A stretch of DNA of 64,000 nucleotides. It comes from Brugia malayi. Taxonomy: Eukaryota > Nematoda > Chromadorea > Rhabditida > Onchocercidae. Every line of letters begins with the position of its first letter. Position 1 is the first letter of the stretch. Location: contig NW_025062476.1 of NCBI RefSeq assembly GCF_000002995.4, forward strand, positions 6,437,001-6,501,000, written 5' to 3'. The notes under the pieces were generated by a model. That model was not told the origin of the DNA, did no database searches, and saw only the letters and a program-made list of their open reading frames with translations. Below, piece by piece: positions 1 through 12,562 of this stretch. Both the position numbers and the translations under genes were made by a program.

Positions 1-392
1 ACTCAATTTTTTGCAAAAAAATTCTATAAAAGGTTGGTTTTTTCCTATTGCACATTTAGGATTTTCATGAGTCTTCTATTGGAGCTGACATTATTAATTA
101 AATTAATGTTTCGGATTGTTTGAAAATTTGCAAACATAATTAGTACCTGTGATATTTTACAATAGTCTAAATTTATTTTCCTTCCTTGATATATTGCAAT
201 CATGTCTGACAAGAAATTTCGAATCGATTATAATCTGTAAATAATAGACCGTATTGATCTAAGGCTTCGTTAAGTTCTAGAAATTATTTCATAATTAAAA
301 AATGATTTTCGTAGAGACCTTATGCATTTATCTAAGATCTATTTTAGTAACTGAAGTGAGGTCATTATGAAAATGACAGTATGTCTTTTCAG
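1..392. other. Presumed intron of eIF2B gamma; no exon recognised
   Basis: This stretch precedes the first recognisable eIF2B gamma exon, which opens with a splice acceptor. The N-terminal nucleotidyltransferase start expected for the family is not readable in any frame here, so the stretch is probably intron and the gene begins upstream of the window. Confidence 0.5.
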
Positions 393-3300
393 AAGTTGTT
401 ATGGTTGTAGCCGAAAGATTGATGGACGAAATTAGACATCTTTTATTTAGCTCCACTTTGCCATCGTTAGATAATTTACAGATTGAATTTATAAAACTAA
501 GCAGTGCTGCTGAACATTGGGGTACTGCAGATGTGCTGAGATTTATAAATGCTCAAATCAAGGTAATAATAGTTGCCTTTCTAGTATTGGATATTCAGAT
601 CCTTTATAACTTTGTCTGGCCTTCATTCTTTTCTCTTCATCACTGCTTGAGTTGCAGCCTTTACTATTTTCAGAGTTCAGTTAGCTAGTCAAAAAAATAT
701 GAGATAGAAATAGATCTTGTTTGATTATACCTACCTTGTAAATTTCTGTAAATAAAATACAATGATTTGTTGACAAAATGGATCCTGGCAAAGAGAGAAT
801 ATGGAGTAAATATTGTTCCAGTTCACCTGAATTTGTAATATTTTCACTTGGTTCTGTTTACCCTTGCTAGAACTTGATTGTCAGCTCAGAGTTAGTTTGT
901 ATAATTTTTGTTTTGTTTTGCTGACTATAAGTTTTAATGCCATATCAAATAATGTCTAAAACTTACATTCATTACAGAAGGATTTCATTGTTGTTAGTGG
1001 TGACTTTGTTTCTGATGTGAACCTAGCTCCTATGTTGTCGCTTCACGCTGCTGAAAATGCCATTTTAACGTGTTTATTATGCGATCGGGTTATCACAGGA
1101 CCAGCTCCCGGACCTAAAATGAAGCTCTTAAAAGGTATTGGTTTTCGCTTCAAAATTTTTTTAAAAAATCGGTGGAAAAAAGGCGTTCTTAAAATTTTAT
1201 GTTTTTGTCATTGATCTGACCCACATTGATCTGCAAATATATCCGAGAAACCTTGCTGTGATTTGAAATGGCTAGGATGAAATTATTTAGGAATGATAAC
1301 GGGTATCAAAACTAACGACAGGTTAGTAGACTAGATGAAATGCTTTGAAGGCTACAGTGCTGGTTTCTTCGATGATGCAGTATGCTGATTTGTCCGGATA
1401 GCCCTAATCTCGATGAATTTGATCTAAGAAAGTGTCTCTTGGTTACTATTTAAAACAAAACGTTATGACTTTACTACAGTTTTTTCTTAATCTTTCTATT
1501 TTCATGGTTTCAGAGCGCGATTTTATTGTTCTTTCTAAGAATAATCAATTACTATTCAGTGGTTCAGAAGAGGATTATGACGAGACGGTTACTATGAATG
1601 TTGATTTACTCGACAAGTAATTTTTATTTACATTTAACCATTTTCGCAAAACTTTCGTGAATGGTTTAATTATTGAGATTTCAGATGTCGAACTGCTTAC
1701 TTCACTGCAAAGTACAGTGACTGCCACTTATATATCATGAAGAAATATATTTTAAACATTATCGACAAGCACAGGCAAGTTTTAGTTGCTTTAGTCTTAT
1801 TTAATTTAATCTATCTAAACCACCATTTCATTTTATTGAATTTATTCGTTATCAAGGCCAAGTTATAGTAAGATCTGAAACATCATATAAAATATCGGAA
1901 ATTTTGATTACAAGTGGAGGGTTTAATAGAAGATTATAATTTGCAGGGAGTTTACATCACTGAAAGCTGATCTTATTCCATATATTTTGGAAAAACAGAA
2001 TGCTAAAGATAGCCATGGCATGCATTTTTCTGATATTAATAAATTTTTTTTATGGTTTTGAAAGCATATTAAATGTCCAAATTCTTTTCTCCTTAAATAG
2101 AAGAGTCAAACAATTTTTAAATGTTAATATATGTTTCCTTCAGAATTGACTGAATATGTCAGAATCGACCCTCTAGATGAAAAGATACAGAAATTCAGTT
2201 TTGGTACGAATGCTGTAAAAAACCTTCAATACCGTTTGAAATGTTTTGCCTATTTGCTGCCACCCGAGAACGGTTTCATTGTTGGACATGTGAACACCAT
2301 CGGATCTTACTTTGAGATTAATAAAGCAGTAAGTTTTCGAATTAAAAATCCATAACATTTCCGGTTGTACGAGTTGGATATATCACCGCAGTGTAAAAAA
2401 TTTTCGTTTAAAAATGATTTAATGCAGCTGAAAATTAAAAAAACTTTTTTAAAAAAAAAAAAAAAATTAAAAACAAATTTGAAAACTCTTAATATTATGA
2501 TATGTCTGTCTCAGTTGACTGCTCTTTCAGGAGATAAATTATCAATAAACTGATCAGAGGGGAATTGAAAATGGAATGATTTGATGGATCTTTCGTTAGC
2601 CTTTTTCAGGAGTTCCATGTTTTACTTTCAGTCATTCTTTCAGAAGGCATTATACAGATTGGTCCATCAATCGTGTTGATCTCAGTTTTATTTATATTAT
2701 TTTACTTATTTTTCATTTTCAGATCATCCGTTTTTTATCATCAAGTTTTTCTGAAAAATTTTCTATTGGACAACTAATGGATGATATTGGTACCACATCT
2801 GACTCTGAGTGTTACATCGGTCCTACCACTCGCCTTTTTCTACAGAGCGCCACTGAAGCGCACATTGCTGGTTCAGAAAGGCCAATTATTAAGCGATCTG
2901 TGATCGGTGATAAATGTGTCGTTGGACCAAGAAGCAAAATTATCAGTTCTGTACTGATGGACGAATGTCAAATTGGTGCGGGGTATGAAATATTACTCGT
3001 TACTGACATACTTATTCCTCTAATAGATTCCTTATCGGAGTTTATTTATGTGGTTGAAACCTTATTCTGTTTTTAATTAGCTTCACTCCCTTAGTCCTAA
3101 CTTTTTATAACGTTGCATTGTGTACTGGATTTTTACTATGTATACTGAAAGAAAAAAATTTTTGCTAAATGCTGATTGCACTTTTAGTATCCATAATCTA
3201 TAAAAATTAATTCAGGGCACAAATAACCAATTCAATCATTTGTGCGGGTGCTGAGATCGGTGAAAATGCTAATATTTCTTCATCAATTGTAGTCTGCCAA

Positions 3301-3589
3301 CAAATAGTTTCTGCAAGTGGTATGTCCTTTAAGAGGTTCAGTAAATCTGCATGGATGGCATCAGGCTCCATATTTATAAGAAAGCATTGGCGAGGAAGTA
3401 TTTCTGTTTTTAATTTTGATTTTTACTCTTCTACTACTTTTTTATTTTTACTGTTTATAGAATAAGTTGTAGAGTTTTTCATTCTCTGTAGAAATTTCTA
3501 GTTATTTTCTTGTAGCCAAAGTGCACAATGAACTTGTTGTTCCGAATAGTGAAGTGGAACTGGAAAAGTGGACTGAAGAAATATGGTAG
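393..3589 (+). CDS. EIF2B3: Translation initiation factor eIF2B subunit gamma, 5' partial
   Basis: Subunit of the eIF2B guanine-nucleotide exchange complex that reloads eIF2 with GTP in the cytosol. The N-terminal exons lie outside the window. Coding exons read as 393-562, 978-1134, 1514-1616, 1685-1774, 1947 to about 2029, about 2130-2328, 2723-2982, 3216-3319 and 3516-3589. Family landmarks seen are HWGTADVLRFINAQIK with VVSGDFVSDVNL in the nucleotidyltransferase-like half, and hexapeptide (left-handed beta-helix) repeats at the C-end such as IKRSVIGDKCVVGPRSKI and NSIICAGAEIGENANI. The protein ends EKWTEEIW. The intron after 1774 has a GC donor that is required to keep the frame. The join between about 2029 and 2130 is uncertain; a second GC donor (G at 2029) would fit. 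A polyadenylation-type AATAAA follows near 3663. Confidence 0.93.
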
Positions 3590-4356
3590 AAAAAATATCT
3601 GACTTCTGGTGATGGTACTGTGTTATCTCACATATTACGGTATTGTAGTTCATCGAATTTGTTAATAAATTATTTCCGTGATTAATGTGCAGAATGTTTC
3701 ATCACAGATCGTAATTGTGACTAATAAGTATACAATTATAAATCATATCGATAGAGCTGCGTTATCCGGATCTACTGGAGATAGCTGTCAAATGCATGTG
3801 GTACTTAATAGAATCACATTCCTCTGTAATGTGATAAGTAGTACAAGTTAGAAGAAACTTAGAAGAGACGTATATAATACAGTTATTTTGACGATCATCG
3901 CTGGAGAAATCTCATTTTACTAGCAACCATTTCATCGATTATATTCCAAGGAATCGTTCCGTCTGCAACTCTGTTGACAGTGCTTTATTATCATTGCTAT
4001 AATAGGGCGTGGCTGCGACGATAATGGCGACCAATAGTTTCTGTAAGATAAGACGGCTTTCCCACGCTAGTAGGTAGCTTGTAATTTGGAATAAGAAGAC
4101 GATGCTTTCAACGTGGAGCGAGGCTGTCCTGCAATGTTCAGGTATGTGGGAGTTGTATTTCGCTCTTTTGGTGGTATCGTTCTGCACTGTGGCTTGTCAA
4201 GCTCAAGCTACGTTTTTTCGTTATCTCATGACATCAGTCGTGCAGTCGTCCTGATCACTGCTTTCAGTGAAAGAATTCTTTCAAAAATGGTAACAAAAAG
4301 CTGACAAAAGTTTTTTTCATAACAAGAACTTAAATAGAAGTAAATGTCAGTTTGAA
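3590..4356. other. Intergenic between eIF2B gamma and the Nanos-like gene
   Basis: Holds the eIF2B gamma 3' UTR and the presumed 5' region of the Nanos-like gene. An ATG at 4144 opens a hydrophobic, signal-peptide-like reading frame, but it does not join convincingly to the downstream exons. Nothing else was recognised. Confidence 0.4.
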
Positions 4357-6385
4357 ATGAATTTTATTTCTTCTTTAATAGATTTTAGTTTACCGAGCGA
4401 TCACAGCAAATTGAGCGATATTGACTTAACAAGGCATTTATCAGAAGTAAGACAAGCTGAAGTTACTCATCAGGATCATGATGTAATGTACGTTTGCTCT
4501 TCTTATCTCTTTTGTTTCTTGATATATTTCTTTGATAACTTTCTACACTGTTGCAGTAACAGTTGGCCAGCTGGTTGGATGGCTCGACATTTCAAGGATG
4601 AGACTCGTTGCAGTGTACCTAATGTAGGATTTTAAATAGCTGGATTGGAATAAATATATAAATTCATTCTTGAAACTACTAATGATAAGCTGAGTTACCG
4701 TAACTATTGGCTCTTTCGAATAAAAGCGATGCTGAATCGTGAGAATCTATTCTATTCATTGTATCAAAGTTACCAGGACTTTTTGTTGATGTGACTTTAC
4801 GATTTTTTTTTGAAACTTTAATTTCAGTTCACCGGTACGAGCTATGATGAGGGAGCAACCAATGATGAGCAAAAAAATGAGTAAGTTGTTTTCTTAGTTC
4901 CGTTTCAGTAATCCAAACAAAGAACTTTTTTTGCTATTGGGCTTGATTCTAGGTTTTATTAATGAAACCGATTTGCTCATTTTCAGGTTGACTATTCTGA
5001 ATAGCACTGATGATTATTTAGCTAATCTGATTACTAATCCGTCTTCAGTCGTTCCTCTAACTACTTATGTATCCAATCTTGGCGTACCGCCAAGCAAAAA
5101 AAGTTACCTTGACATTGAGGAGTCTATCGACAATTCTTGGCTTGTTAACGAAGCAACGAGTACTTTCTTTAATGTTAGTACTTCATGTTTATATCAGAAT
5201 ATTATGTCGTTCAGTAAAGAATGAGATAATATCTCGTAGTTATTAAGTGAATCCAGTACTACAGTTTGTAGGAGCTCCCGCAAATTAGGTCTTTTCTCTG
5301 TGACTGTTGTCATCGTTTGTTTTTATTCGAAACTGTCATAATGACTTTCACTTTTCAGCTTCACGCTGACTTCAGTACTTTTCTCGAAATATGGAAACCA
5401 AACGTTGAATTGGTTAATAAGAGTGAAGTCCCCCAATGTACTACTGCTGCAGTACGGAAACTGAAAGATGTATTGCCGAATCAGATGACTCTTTCGGTGG
5501 CTCCGTCTCTATTTCGATTGAACTCTCTGCAGAATAAAATTGTCTCTTGTGAGTTTTATTTATTATTTTTACCTATTTTTAGCTAATAGATGCTGTCCTT
5601 ATGAAGGATGAAAAGTGCTCTACTGGACTGAAAAATGGATGTGATGCAAGAGTGCTTGTAAAGAAATTGTCAAGCATCGAAAATGTTTACTTGTTCCAAA
5701 TTATCTAACATTGTTTGAATTTGATAGTTTTTCAGCAAATAATAAAAAAGAAATAGCTATCAAATGGTACTGTGTTTTCTGCTTCAATAACGCTCGCTTT
5801 GCTGTAAGTTTAATTTCATTAAATGCCACTTCTTTGAGGTTCATTCAGGAATCTCAGGAGGTTCTGCTTTTATATTTCCATGGTTTTGTTCCAGTACGAG
5901 AAATGTGGTATTATCCTTTATCCCAAGCTGAACGGACCATGGCGAACTCATGTTTGCAAGGACTCTAAGGGTGTAGTGATTTGTCCTATTTTGGCTGCGT
6001 TAGTTTCATTTCTTAACTCTTTTAAAGTTCTTCATTCTTAGAAACTTGAAATTTATTCTGCTTATCTTCCTTGCTTGATAATCTCATATTATTATCCTCA
6101 CTCAATGATATTGAGACTGGGCAATTCAGTACATAAGGAACTGAGAACTGAGAATTACGCTGTTGTATCATTTGAGATAATAGGAAAATCTAGTAAAAAG
6201 GCTCTGTCGTGATCAGGGAATGGAAGAAAAAGTAATTCCAAAATTTAAACAAATTATTTTACAGACATGTATGCCGTCATTGTGGTGCCACGGGTAAATT
6301 CGCACATACTGAAAAATATTGCGATTTAGAGCAAAAGCGGCGAAATGAACGAACAAAGAATTTGAGTCGAGTTAGTCGTGTATGA
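4357..6385 (+). CDS. Nanos-type zinc-finger protein
   Basis: Nanos proteins are translational repressors that work with Pumilio-type RNA-binding proteins and are needed in germ cells. The C-terminal zf-nanos domain is spread over the last three exons. It begins WYCVFC (5764-5781), continues after an intron through the H of RTHVC and the C of VVICPIL, and ends VCRHCGATGKFAHTEKYC in the last exon (from 6266). The second finger, CX2CX7HX4C, is textbook. The first finger keeps the H-x10-C spacing, but its CXXC-to-His gap is about 25 residues with the CAG acceptor, against 12 usually; it would be 14 with a downstream AAG acceptor. Upstream exons (4357-4487, 4557-4623, 4828-4880, 4986-5173, 5359-5551 and a possible one at about 5590) encode a low-similarity, Ser/Asn-rich N-terminal region typical of the family. 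The start at 4357 is a guess. The overall style suggests a divergent member such as C. elegans NOS-3. Confidence 0.8.
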
Positions 6386-7258
6386 GAATGTGCTATCACC
6401 GTTGTCTTGCCTTGTTGTTTATGATCCTTTATGCTAGAGAAGTAAAAATTGGGGTTTCCAGCTTCTTGCAAATTTTAGATTACATCTCATTTAAAGTAAC
6501 GGTATTCCTGAATTCCTTTCATATTCCAGCAGTGAATCTCCTCATTTCGTAACTTCCATGAATTTGTTAGGTATTCCCAGTTTACAGTTGATAAAGCACA
6601 TTTCCTATTATGATGCCTCACGGCATATCTTATGAAACCATTTATTTTATCAGTTTCTTAATCATGAACTGCTGTTATTACCATTTCCTGCCATTTTGTT
6701 CCTTATCTCATAATGCATGATTTCATATCTCATGTAATCGTTTATATTTTAAGGTTTTTACCAGCTTCATAATTATTATTCGTAGCTTCTTTTCGTAGCA
6801 CAGTGAAGATAGTCAGTTATTTAATAAATTAATCTGGTGAGAAGTACCATTACGATCACCAAGTTGTGGGGAACTTACAGCCATCGAGCGATATTAAGGA
6901 AAAACTCCTTCTTTCACTAAATCACTTTTTGCTGGTTGAAGATGCTAAGATATTCCCTTTTCAAATGCTCTGCACTTTTACGCCATCTGGCTTTTGAAAC
7001 TCAAGGATACAATGAGCAAGAAAACTTTATTAAGAAAATTGCAAACGAATAAGAGAATATATAACTAAATTCACCAATATTCCTAGCATAATAAACAATG
7101 GGTAAACATAGGTTTCTGCAAGTAGAGTTGTATATGAAGTTATATTTGAGAGTGAAATTCAAGAATGGGAGGCCCAGCCGGGAAGAATGAGTGAAAAGTA
7201 GGCCTCGTCTATCAACTGCAACTAATTAGCCAGGAAGTGGAAAAGATATGAAGATTAT
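6386..7258. other. Intergenic between two convergent genes
   Basis: Shared 3' flank of the Nanos-like gene (+) and TFIP11 (-). No coding exon, RNA gene or repeat was recognised. Confidence 0.5.
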
Positions 7259-10200
7259 TCAGCATATACTAAGCAAATGATCTAATCCGATTGGTGACCA
7301 CTGCTGCGTCTCGACGTTAAACCCGAATATTACATTCCGATCGATGTAAATAGATACATTGCCGAACCAGTAGACAGGCTTCCCTTCTCGGAATTTATTC
7401 ACCTGAGGCACATATAGGACACCCGCTTCACGTGCCCTTAATTCTACCAGATCCTAGAAACCATACAGTTCAAATTTACCAAATAGACCAGCTAAAACGA
7501 CGTGAAAACACTTCTTCCATAACTATTTCTATAGCGGGAGAATTTTCTAAGAAATTCAAACAGTGGCAGAATGTCATATTTAGAGAAATAAGCACAATTA
7601 AAATTTTGCCAGTCGTATTTTTAAGTGACAAAAGTACAGATGTATGGATAAATCAATAAATAGATAAGCTAAATGCACATGTCTAATAAAATCGCATGAA
7701 GAGAGGAGATATAAATTTCAAACCTTGAAAGAAAGGTGAGGAGGTGGAGGTTGTATTCTCGGTGGTGCAGAATTGTAAATTCCGGGAACCGGTTCCGGAG
7801 GTGGTAAAGGTGGATGTATTTCCTTTGTGACCTGAACGCCCTGTTGGGCTTGCTTCATTGCAATCAGTGCACGCTTTAATTGTTCTGAAATATTAGCATG
7901 AGAAAATTGGTGGAGAAGTTACTTCTAAAACAGTCAAATTCGTACCTTGTACAATAATCAGTGAAGAAATTTCAACAGGAAAACGACTTTTCCATTCATT
8001 GTACCACATTACCACTTCCTGAGCTACTACTCGCGGGGACTCTAACCAAATGCACAAGGTTTCATACCACTGAAAAAAGTTCGTTTTTACGACAAAAAAA
8101 AGTTTCCCAGTAAACTCTTAATTAGATCACCCGAATTACCTTTGGAAAGAAGCTACGTACTAATACAGCGGCAATACCTTCTGCACCGATCAATTCAGTC
8201 CAGTCCAACGCGGCATAAAATTCATCGTATCGCTAAATATCACAAAAATAAATGACATTTCCATCAGTAAAAACTAGAAATTTGGGAGATGCAAACCAAA
8301 ACAAAACGCACGTGATTTTTTGTAGGGTCATATATCATTTCTTGTAAAGCTTTTTCAAGTTTGGGTATGATATTCATTGCCAGAAAAGCAGACATAGTTG
8401 CTGATGCGAAACAGCCTTTCCAAGGCCGAAGCATGGACAAAGCACTAAAACAACGGATAGTTAACTGAAATATAAACATTTATCAACAGTTCTTTGTATT
8501 TCCTTATATATGAAATTATGAATTATTAACCTGGGACAAAACTATATACTAATGCATATATAGTTGTAAATGCTAGATGCAAAGCAAATAACCTCCTGTC
8601 AGTTGGATTCCATTCTTTCAATGCTTTGGCCAGTTTCTGTCTAATAGGAGAGAAGATCGGCTGAAGCCGATCACCCATTACATCCAGCCATGGATGTAAC
8701 CATGTATGAATGGGTATACGATCCGTTAAGGGATTCCACTCGTCCACTTGAGCAGCTATTCGTGGAATTACAATCTGCAACAATAGCATCATACAACTAT
8801 CAAACTCTCTGAAACTAATTATTTAAAAGAATATAAAAGCATTTATTTAATTCTTCGAATTCATTCCAGATTTTTTTGCTTCTGAACTAACCTGTTCTAA
8901 AAGGTTCTCGCGCATCCATAAAGGTAGCATAGGTAGCCATTTTTCAACGACGTGCAACATCGATTGAGGGTCGTCTCGTGGACTCCAACGTAACGCAATT
9001 TTTCTCATTACTGGCATCCATCCATCCCAAAGAAGTCGTTCAAATGGTGAAAGGTTTTCTAGAATTCAATAGCGGTATGAGAATGCAAGTGGAAAGAAAC
9101 CCATTTTTTCCACTTCTGCCCTCACAAAGACTAAATTTAGTAAGTTTAGCAGATTTAAGAGCCAAAAGTGACATACAGTAGTGAAAGTTATCAAGGATTG
9201 CGACAAACTTTACACAACTATTTATATTTTTAAAATATACTCTAGTATACTATACCTAAACTTTTAGTGACATTGAATATACCACGCTGTTCTATTTCCA
9301 GTATTTTTTTCCACTCACTTATTAACGCGATACCATAGTTCATTTGGTCATTGTCAAGAGCATCCCACGTTAGGAAATAATGCTGAATCTATAAAATGTT
9401 GAAATTTATTCAAAAAGAACTATTAAGAAATGCTAAAAATACCTCATCAAATAATTTGAACAGATTTAAGCATTTATAAAAATAACTCTGGTTATAATGA
9501 CAAAAAGTTACTAGTGGTAAAACATTTGTAATAGCTATTTCTTCTAGTCTGAACAAACGATATTCCTCAAAGTATTCCGTCTGCATTTTTTGAAATAATT
9601 CCCGACATTCATCAAGCGTTACGTTTCCCTCATCGCTTTTCGTGGAGAACCTATAAATATTATAGATAATTGATAAAACCACAACTTCAGTTTCAAACCT
9701 ATAACTTTGAGAAAAAGTGTGATCAATAACAGCACACTGTTCATTTGCAATTTCTCGAGAATTACGCTGCCCTCCGCATGTTTTTCAGGAAAGAATATTA
9801 ACATCATCATATATCGTATAGTGATGCGAACCTTTCCAATAAGTCATTTAATTCTTCCACACGTTTTTGTTCCTCACGTTCCTTCCACAAAGCGGCCTGT
9901 ATTTGCATGCTATCATTTTCGAGTGCTGCTGTCTGATCCTATGAAAAGTCAAGCATTAATCCTTCAGTGGTTGTTTGTCACTTATGTCCATTACTAACTG
10001 TTACAAAAAAAAACTTCTTAATCCGGAGAGATAAGATTAGAATCATGCATCCCCTGGTATATTCTCAAGCACATTTCAAATATGCAAGTTTATCTTGTCT
10101 GTTCTACAAATTTTCTCATAACTGTGGTCAGGTGATGGGTTGGAGATAACACAGAAATCATCACTGAAAAGAAGTCTGTGAGGTTGAGTTACGATGACGA

Positions 10201-12097
10201 ACTACAAATCAACAATACTTCGTACTCTTAAAAAGCGCATCTGCCGATCATTGCGACGTATTGTTTCTTCAGTCTCGTTGATTAATAAATTCAAATTATG
10301 CATTAATTCTGGTACATCAAAGACAAGACGCTCCACTTGTGCTTCCACGATTGCTCTGGAAAAATCCTTTGCCTTTTATAATCCCACACAAAGTGAAAAC
10401 CATATTAAATCCCAATGAATACCTTGTTTTAGCTGCATAAGCGTCATAACCGGAATAAACTTTCTGTTCCTTCCCTGTCATATCGATAACCTAAAAAAAG
10501 GTTTATAATAAAGATTTAAATCAAAAGTTTGAAGAAATTTTGTTTAAATGACAAAAAACAGTAGCGGTGCTGGACAATGGATTAGTGTATCAGTATAAGT
10601 GAATGGATTCTCATTAAAGCTCCTACTAAAAATAAATTTTTAAAAAAATCAAAAGCAAATTATACCTTGACACCACTACTTCCACTGCTGAGTCGTTGCT
10701 TGAGTGACCCACTTTCGGCAATCACTTCATCAATCGTTTTATATTGATATTTCACACTTTTCTTGGAACCAGTTTTTTTCCAGTTTCCTCTTCTTGATGG
10801 TTCTTCAACTTTTCCATCATCTCTACTGCATTCTACTCTCTTTTGTGTATCTCCGGACGATTCTGAAACAAGAACAATATATTATAATGGCATCAAAACT
10901 GAAGTTAATGTTGGTAACTCAAGAACTTCTGAACTATTCTTATGTCTCTAAATTATATTCAAAAATTAAAAAAAAAATTCCGGCTTACCTTATACAAACA
11001 ACAGACCGAAACATCAAACAGTTTCAAACAAACCTCCAAAGTTCGGTCCTTTCGATTCTCTTCCATAGGCGCCTACAGCTGCCCTGCCTGGTCGAAGAAC
11101 CGCTTGAATGGGTTCCACAATTCCTTGCTTATTTGCGCCCAGTCCTTGTCCCGGTACATAACCCATTTTACGCATCATTTTCATAATTACATCTGATTTG
11201 GAATGCTTTGCCCAATCTGCGAATTTTCCGGGATCCACTATACTATGCGTTGATCTGAAAACATTTCCAGTCATTTTCAGTTTAACGATTGATACCAATA
11301 ATTGAAAATGTTTTAAAAGCATATCTATGACTTACGACAAACGAAGTCCAGCAAAAACATTTGCACCTGTCTGTCGACGAGATTGCCGCCGTGGTCTTTC
11401 CAGAGAAAGTGGTTCATCTTCCACTGCATCATCATTATCATCATTTTTATTCTGTAATCACGGTATCAACTCCAACTAATTAGTCAGAAGGTGGAAAAGT
11501 TAATGGTTGATACCAATAAGGCTCTAACAAGTAATGGATAATTTACAATAAACGACTGGTAATATAACTGTTACTTCCATCAGCTATCACCAAATATATT
11601 GAATAACAACGGTACTAAATAGAAAAACAATGGCGAGAAATAAAAAACCTCTCTTTCAATTGTATTGCCATGTTTTATACCGCCACTGACAAATGTTACT
11701 GGTGCGGAATAATTTTTGCTTTGTTTTTTTGAGCCTTTTGAACCAAATCCAGCATGTATATCTTCGTTGTCACTTTCCTCGTGATCAGCCCAAATACCTG
11801 CCATATAATAATCAGTCAGTGAAGATAGAAAGAAATAATGATGGATAGGCATATATATATTCAAGAACTGTCAAGGAAAGAATACATTTAATTCTTTCGA
11901 AAAATCTCGTAATTGATCATATAACAAAAAAAAAAGACTCTTCTTTCTATAAGGACGGAGTAATGAATGAAAGCTTTACCATATAGTTGTTGATTCTTCG
12001 ATAATCCTCGCCGATGCCCTGGATTCAACGCATATTCCAAATCCCGTTCATTAATTTCAAACCTTTCCACCCCGTCATCCTCCTCTACATCCACCAT
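7259..12097 (-). CDS. TFIP11: Tuftelin-interacting protein 11 / STIP, spliceosome disassembly factor
   Basis: TFIP11 is the G-patch cofactor of the DEAH helicase DHX15/Prp43 in releasing the intron-lariat spliceosome in the nucleus. The start at 12097 is followed by an acidic TIP N-terminal region (EDDGVERFEINERDLEYALN). Next come IWADHEESDNED with the conserved YSAPVTFVSGG, and then the G-patch (about 11090-11210, with RKMGYVPGQGLGANKQGI). The GC-factor-like middle holds VTLDECRELFQKMQTEYFEE (about 9600) and HPWLDVMGDRLQPIFSPIRQ (about 8660). A proline-rich stretch near 7800 precedes the last exon (7259-7453), which supplies the family's C-terminal block ending in GNVSIYIDRNVIFGF. That last exon sits beyond an in-frame TGA in the preceding intron and joins SFK to DLVELR through donor 7724 and acceptor 7453. 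The order of blocks matches the full-length vertebrate protein. Confidence 0.95.
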
Positions 12098-12308
12098 CCT
12101 TTCCAGTCAACACTTCTACCCAACCCACAAAATGATACGCTTAAAAACAACGATCAACAATGATTCCTTTAGAAGTTTTTCCCAGATTTTACGTGGACGC
12201 ATCATGAAATTCAATTTCTCAATCTGATTGGCTTCAATTTCTTGAATTTTCTATAAGAGAAAATACAATGAAAATAAATAAATACGTTCAGAAATCCATA
12301 ATAATAAG
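12098..12308. other. 5' flank of TFIP11 with one exon-like stretch
   Basis: On the minus strand 12250-12116 follows an acceptor-like TTATAG and stays open for about 44 codons of charged, exon-like sequence before a stop just ahead of the TFIP11 start. I cannot connect it to other exons; it may be TFIP11 5' UTR. Confidence 0.25.
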
Positions 12309-12562
12309 CAAGCATTGATTATGAAGTCATGTTAAGCATTGATTATGATTATGAAGTCATGTTAAGCATTGATTATGATTATGAAGTCATGTTAAGCATT
12401 GATTATGAAGTCATGTTAAGCATTGATTATGAAGTCATGTTAAGCATTGATTATGAAGTCATGTTAAGCATTGATTATGAAGTCATGTTAAGCATTGATT
12501 ATGATTATGAAGTCATGTTAAGCATTGATTATGAAGTCATGTTAAGCATTGATTATGAAGTC
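12309..12562. repeat. Minisatellite, 24/30-bp units
   Basis: Ten or so head-to-tail units of a 24-bp core (ATGTTAAGCATTGATTATGA followed by AGTC). Three of the complete units are 30 bp because of one extra GATTAT. From 12329 the order of complete units is 30, 30, 24, 24, 24, 24, 30, 24, 24. The units are near-identical, so the array is young or homogenised. It lies between TFIP11 and rab-3 and carries no recognised gene. Confidence 0.97.

Noticed and set aside
4144..4260. A signal-peptide-like start (MWELYFALLVVSFCTVA) for the Nanos-like gene.
   Set aside because: Nanos proteins are cytoplasmic, and the frame meets a stop without a donor that joins the next exon in phase.
7718..7727. TFIP11 ending at the TGA directly after SFK.
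   Set aside because: AAG|GTTTGA is a donor; the exon at 7259-7453 supplies the conserved C-terminal block that follows SFK in the family.
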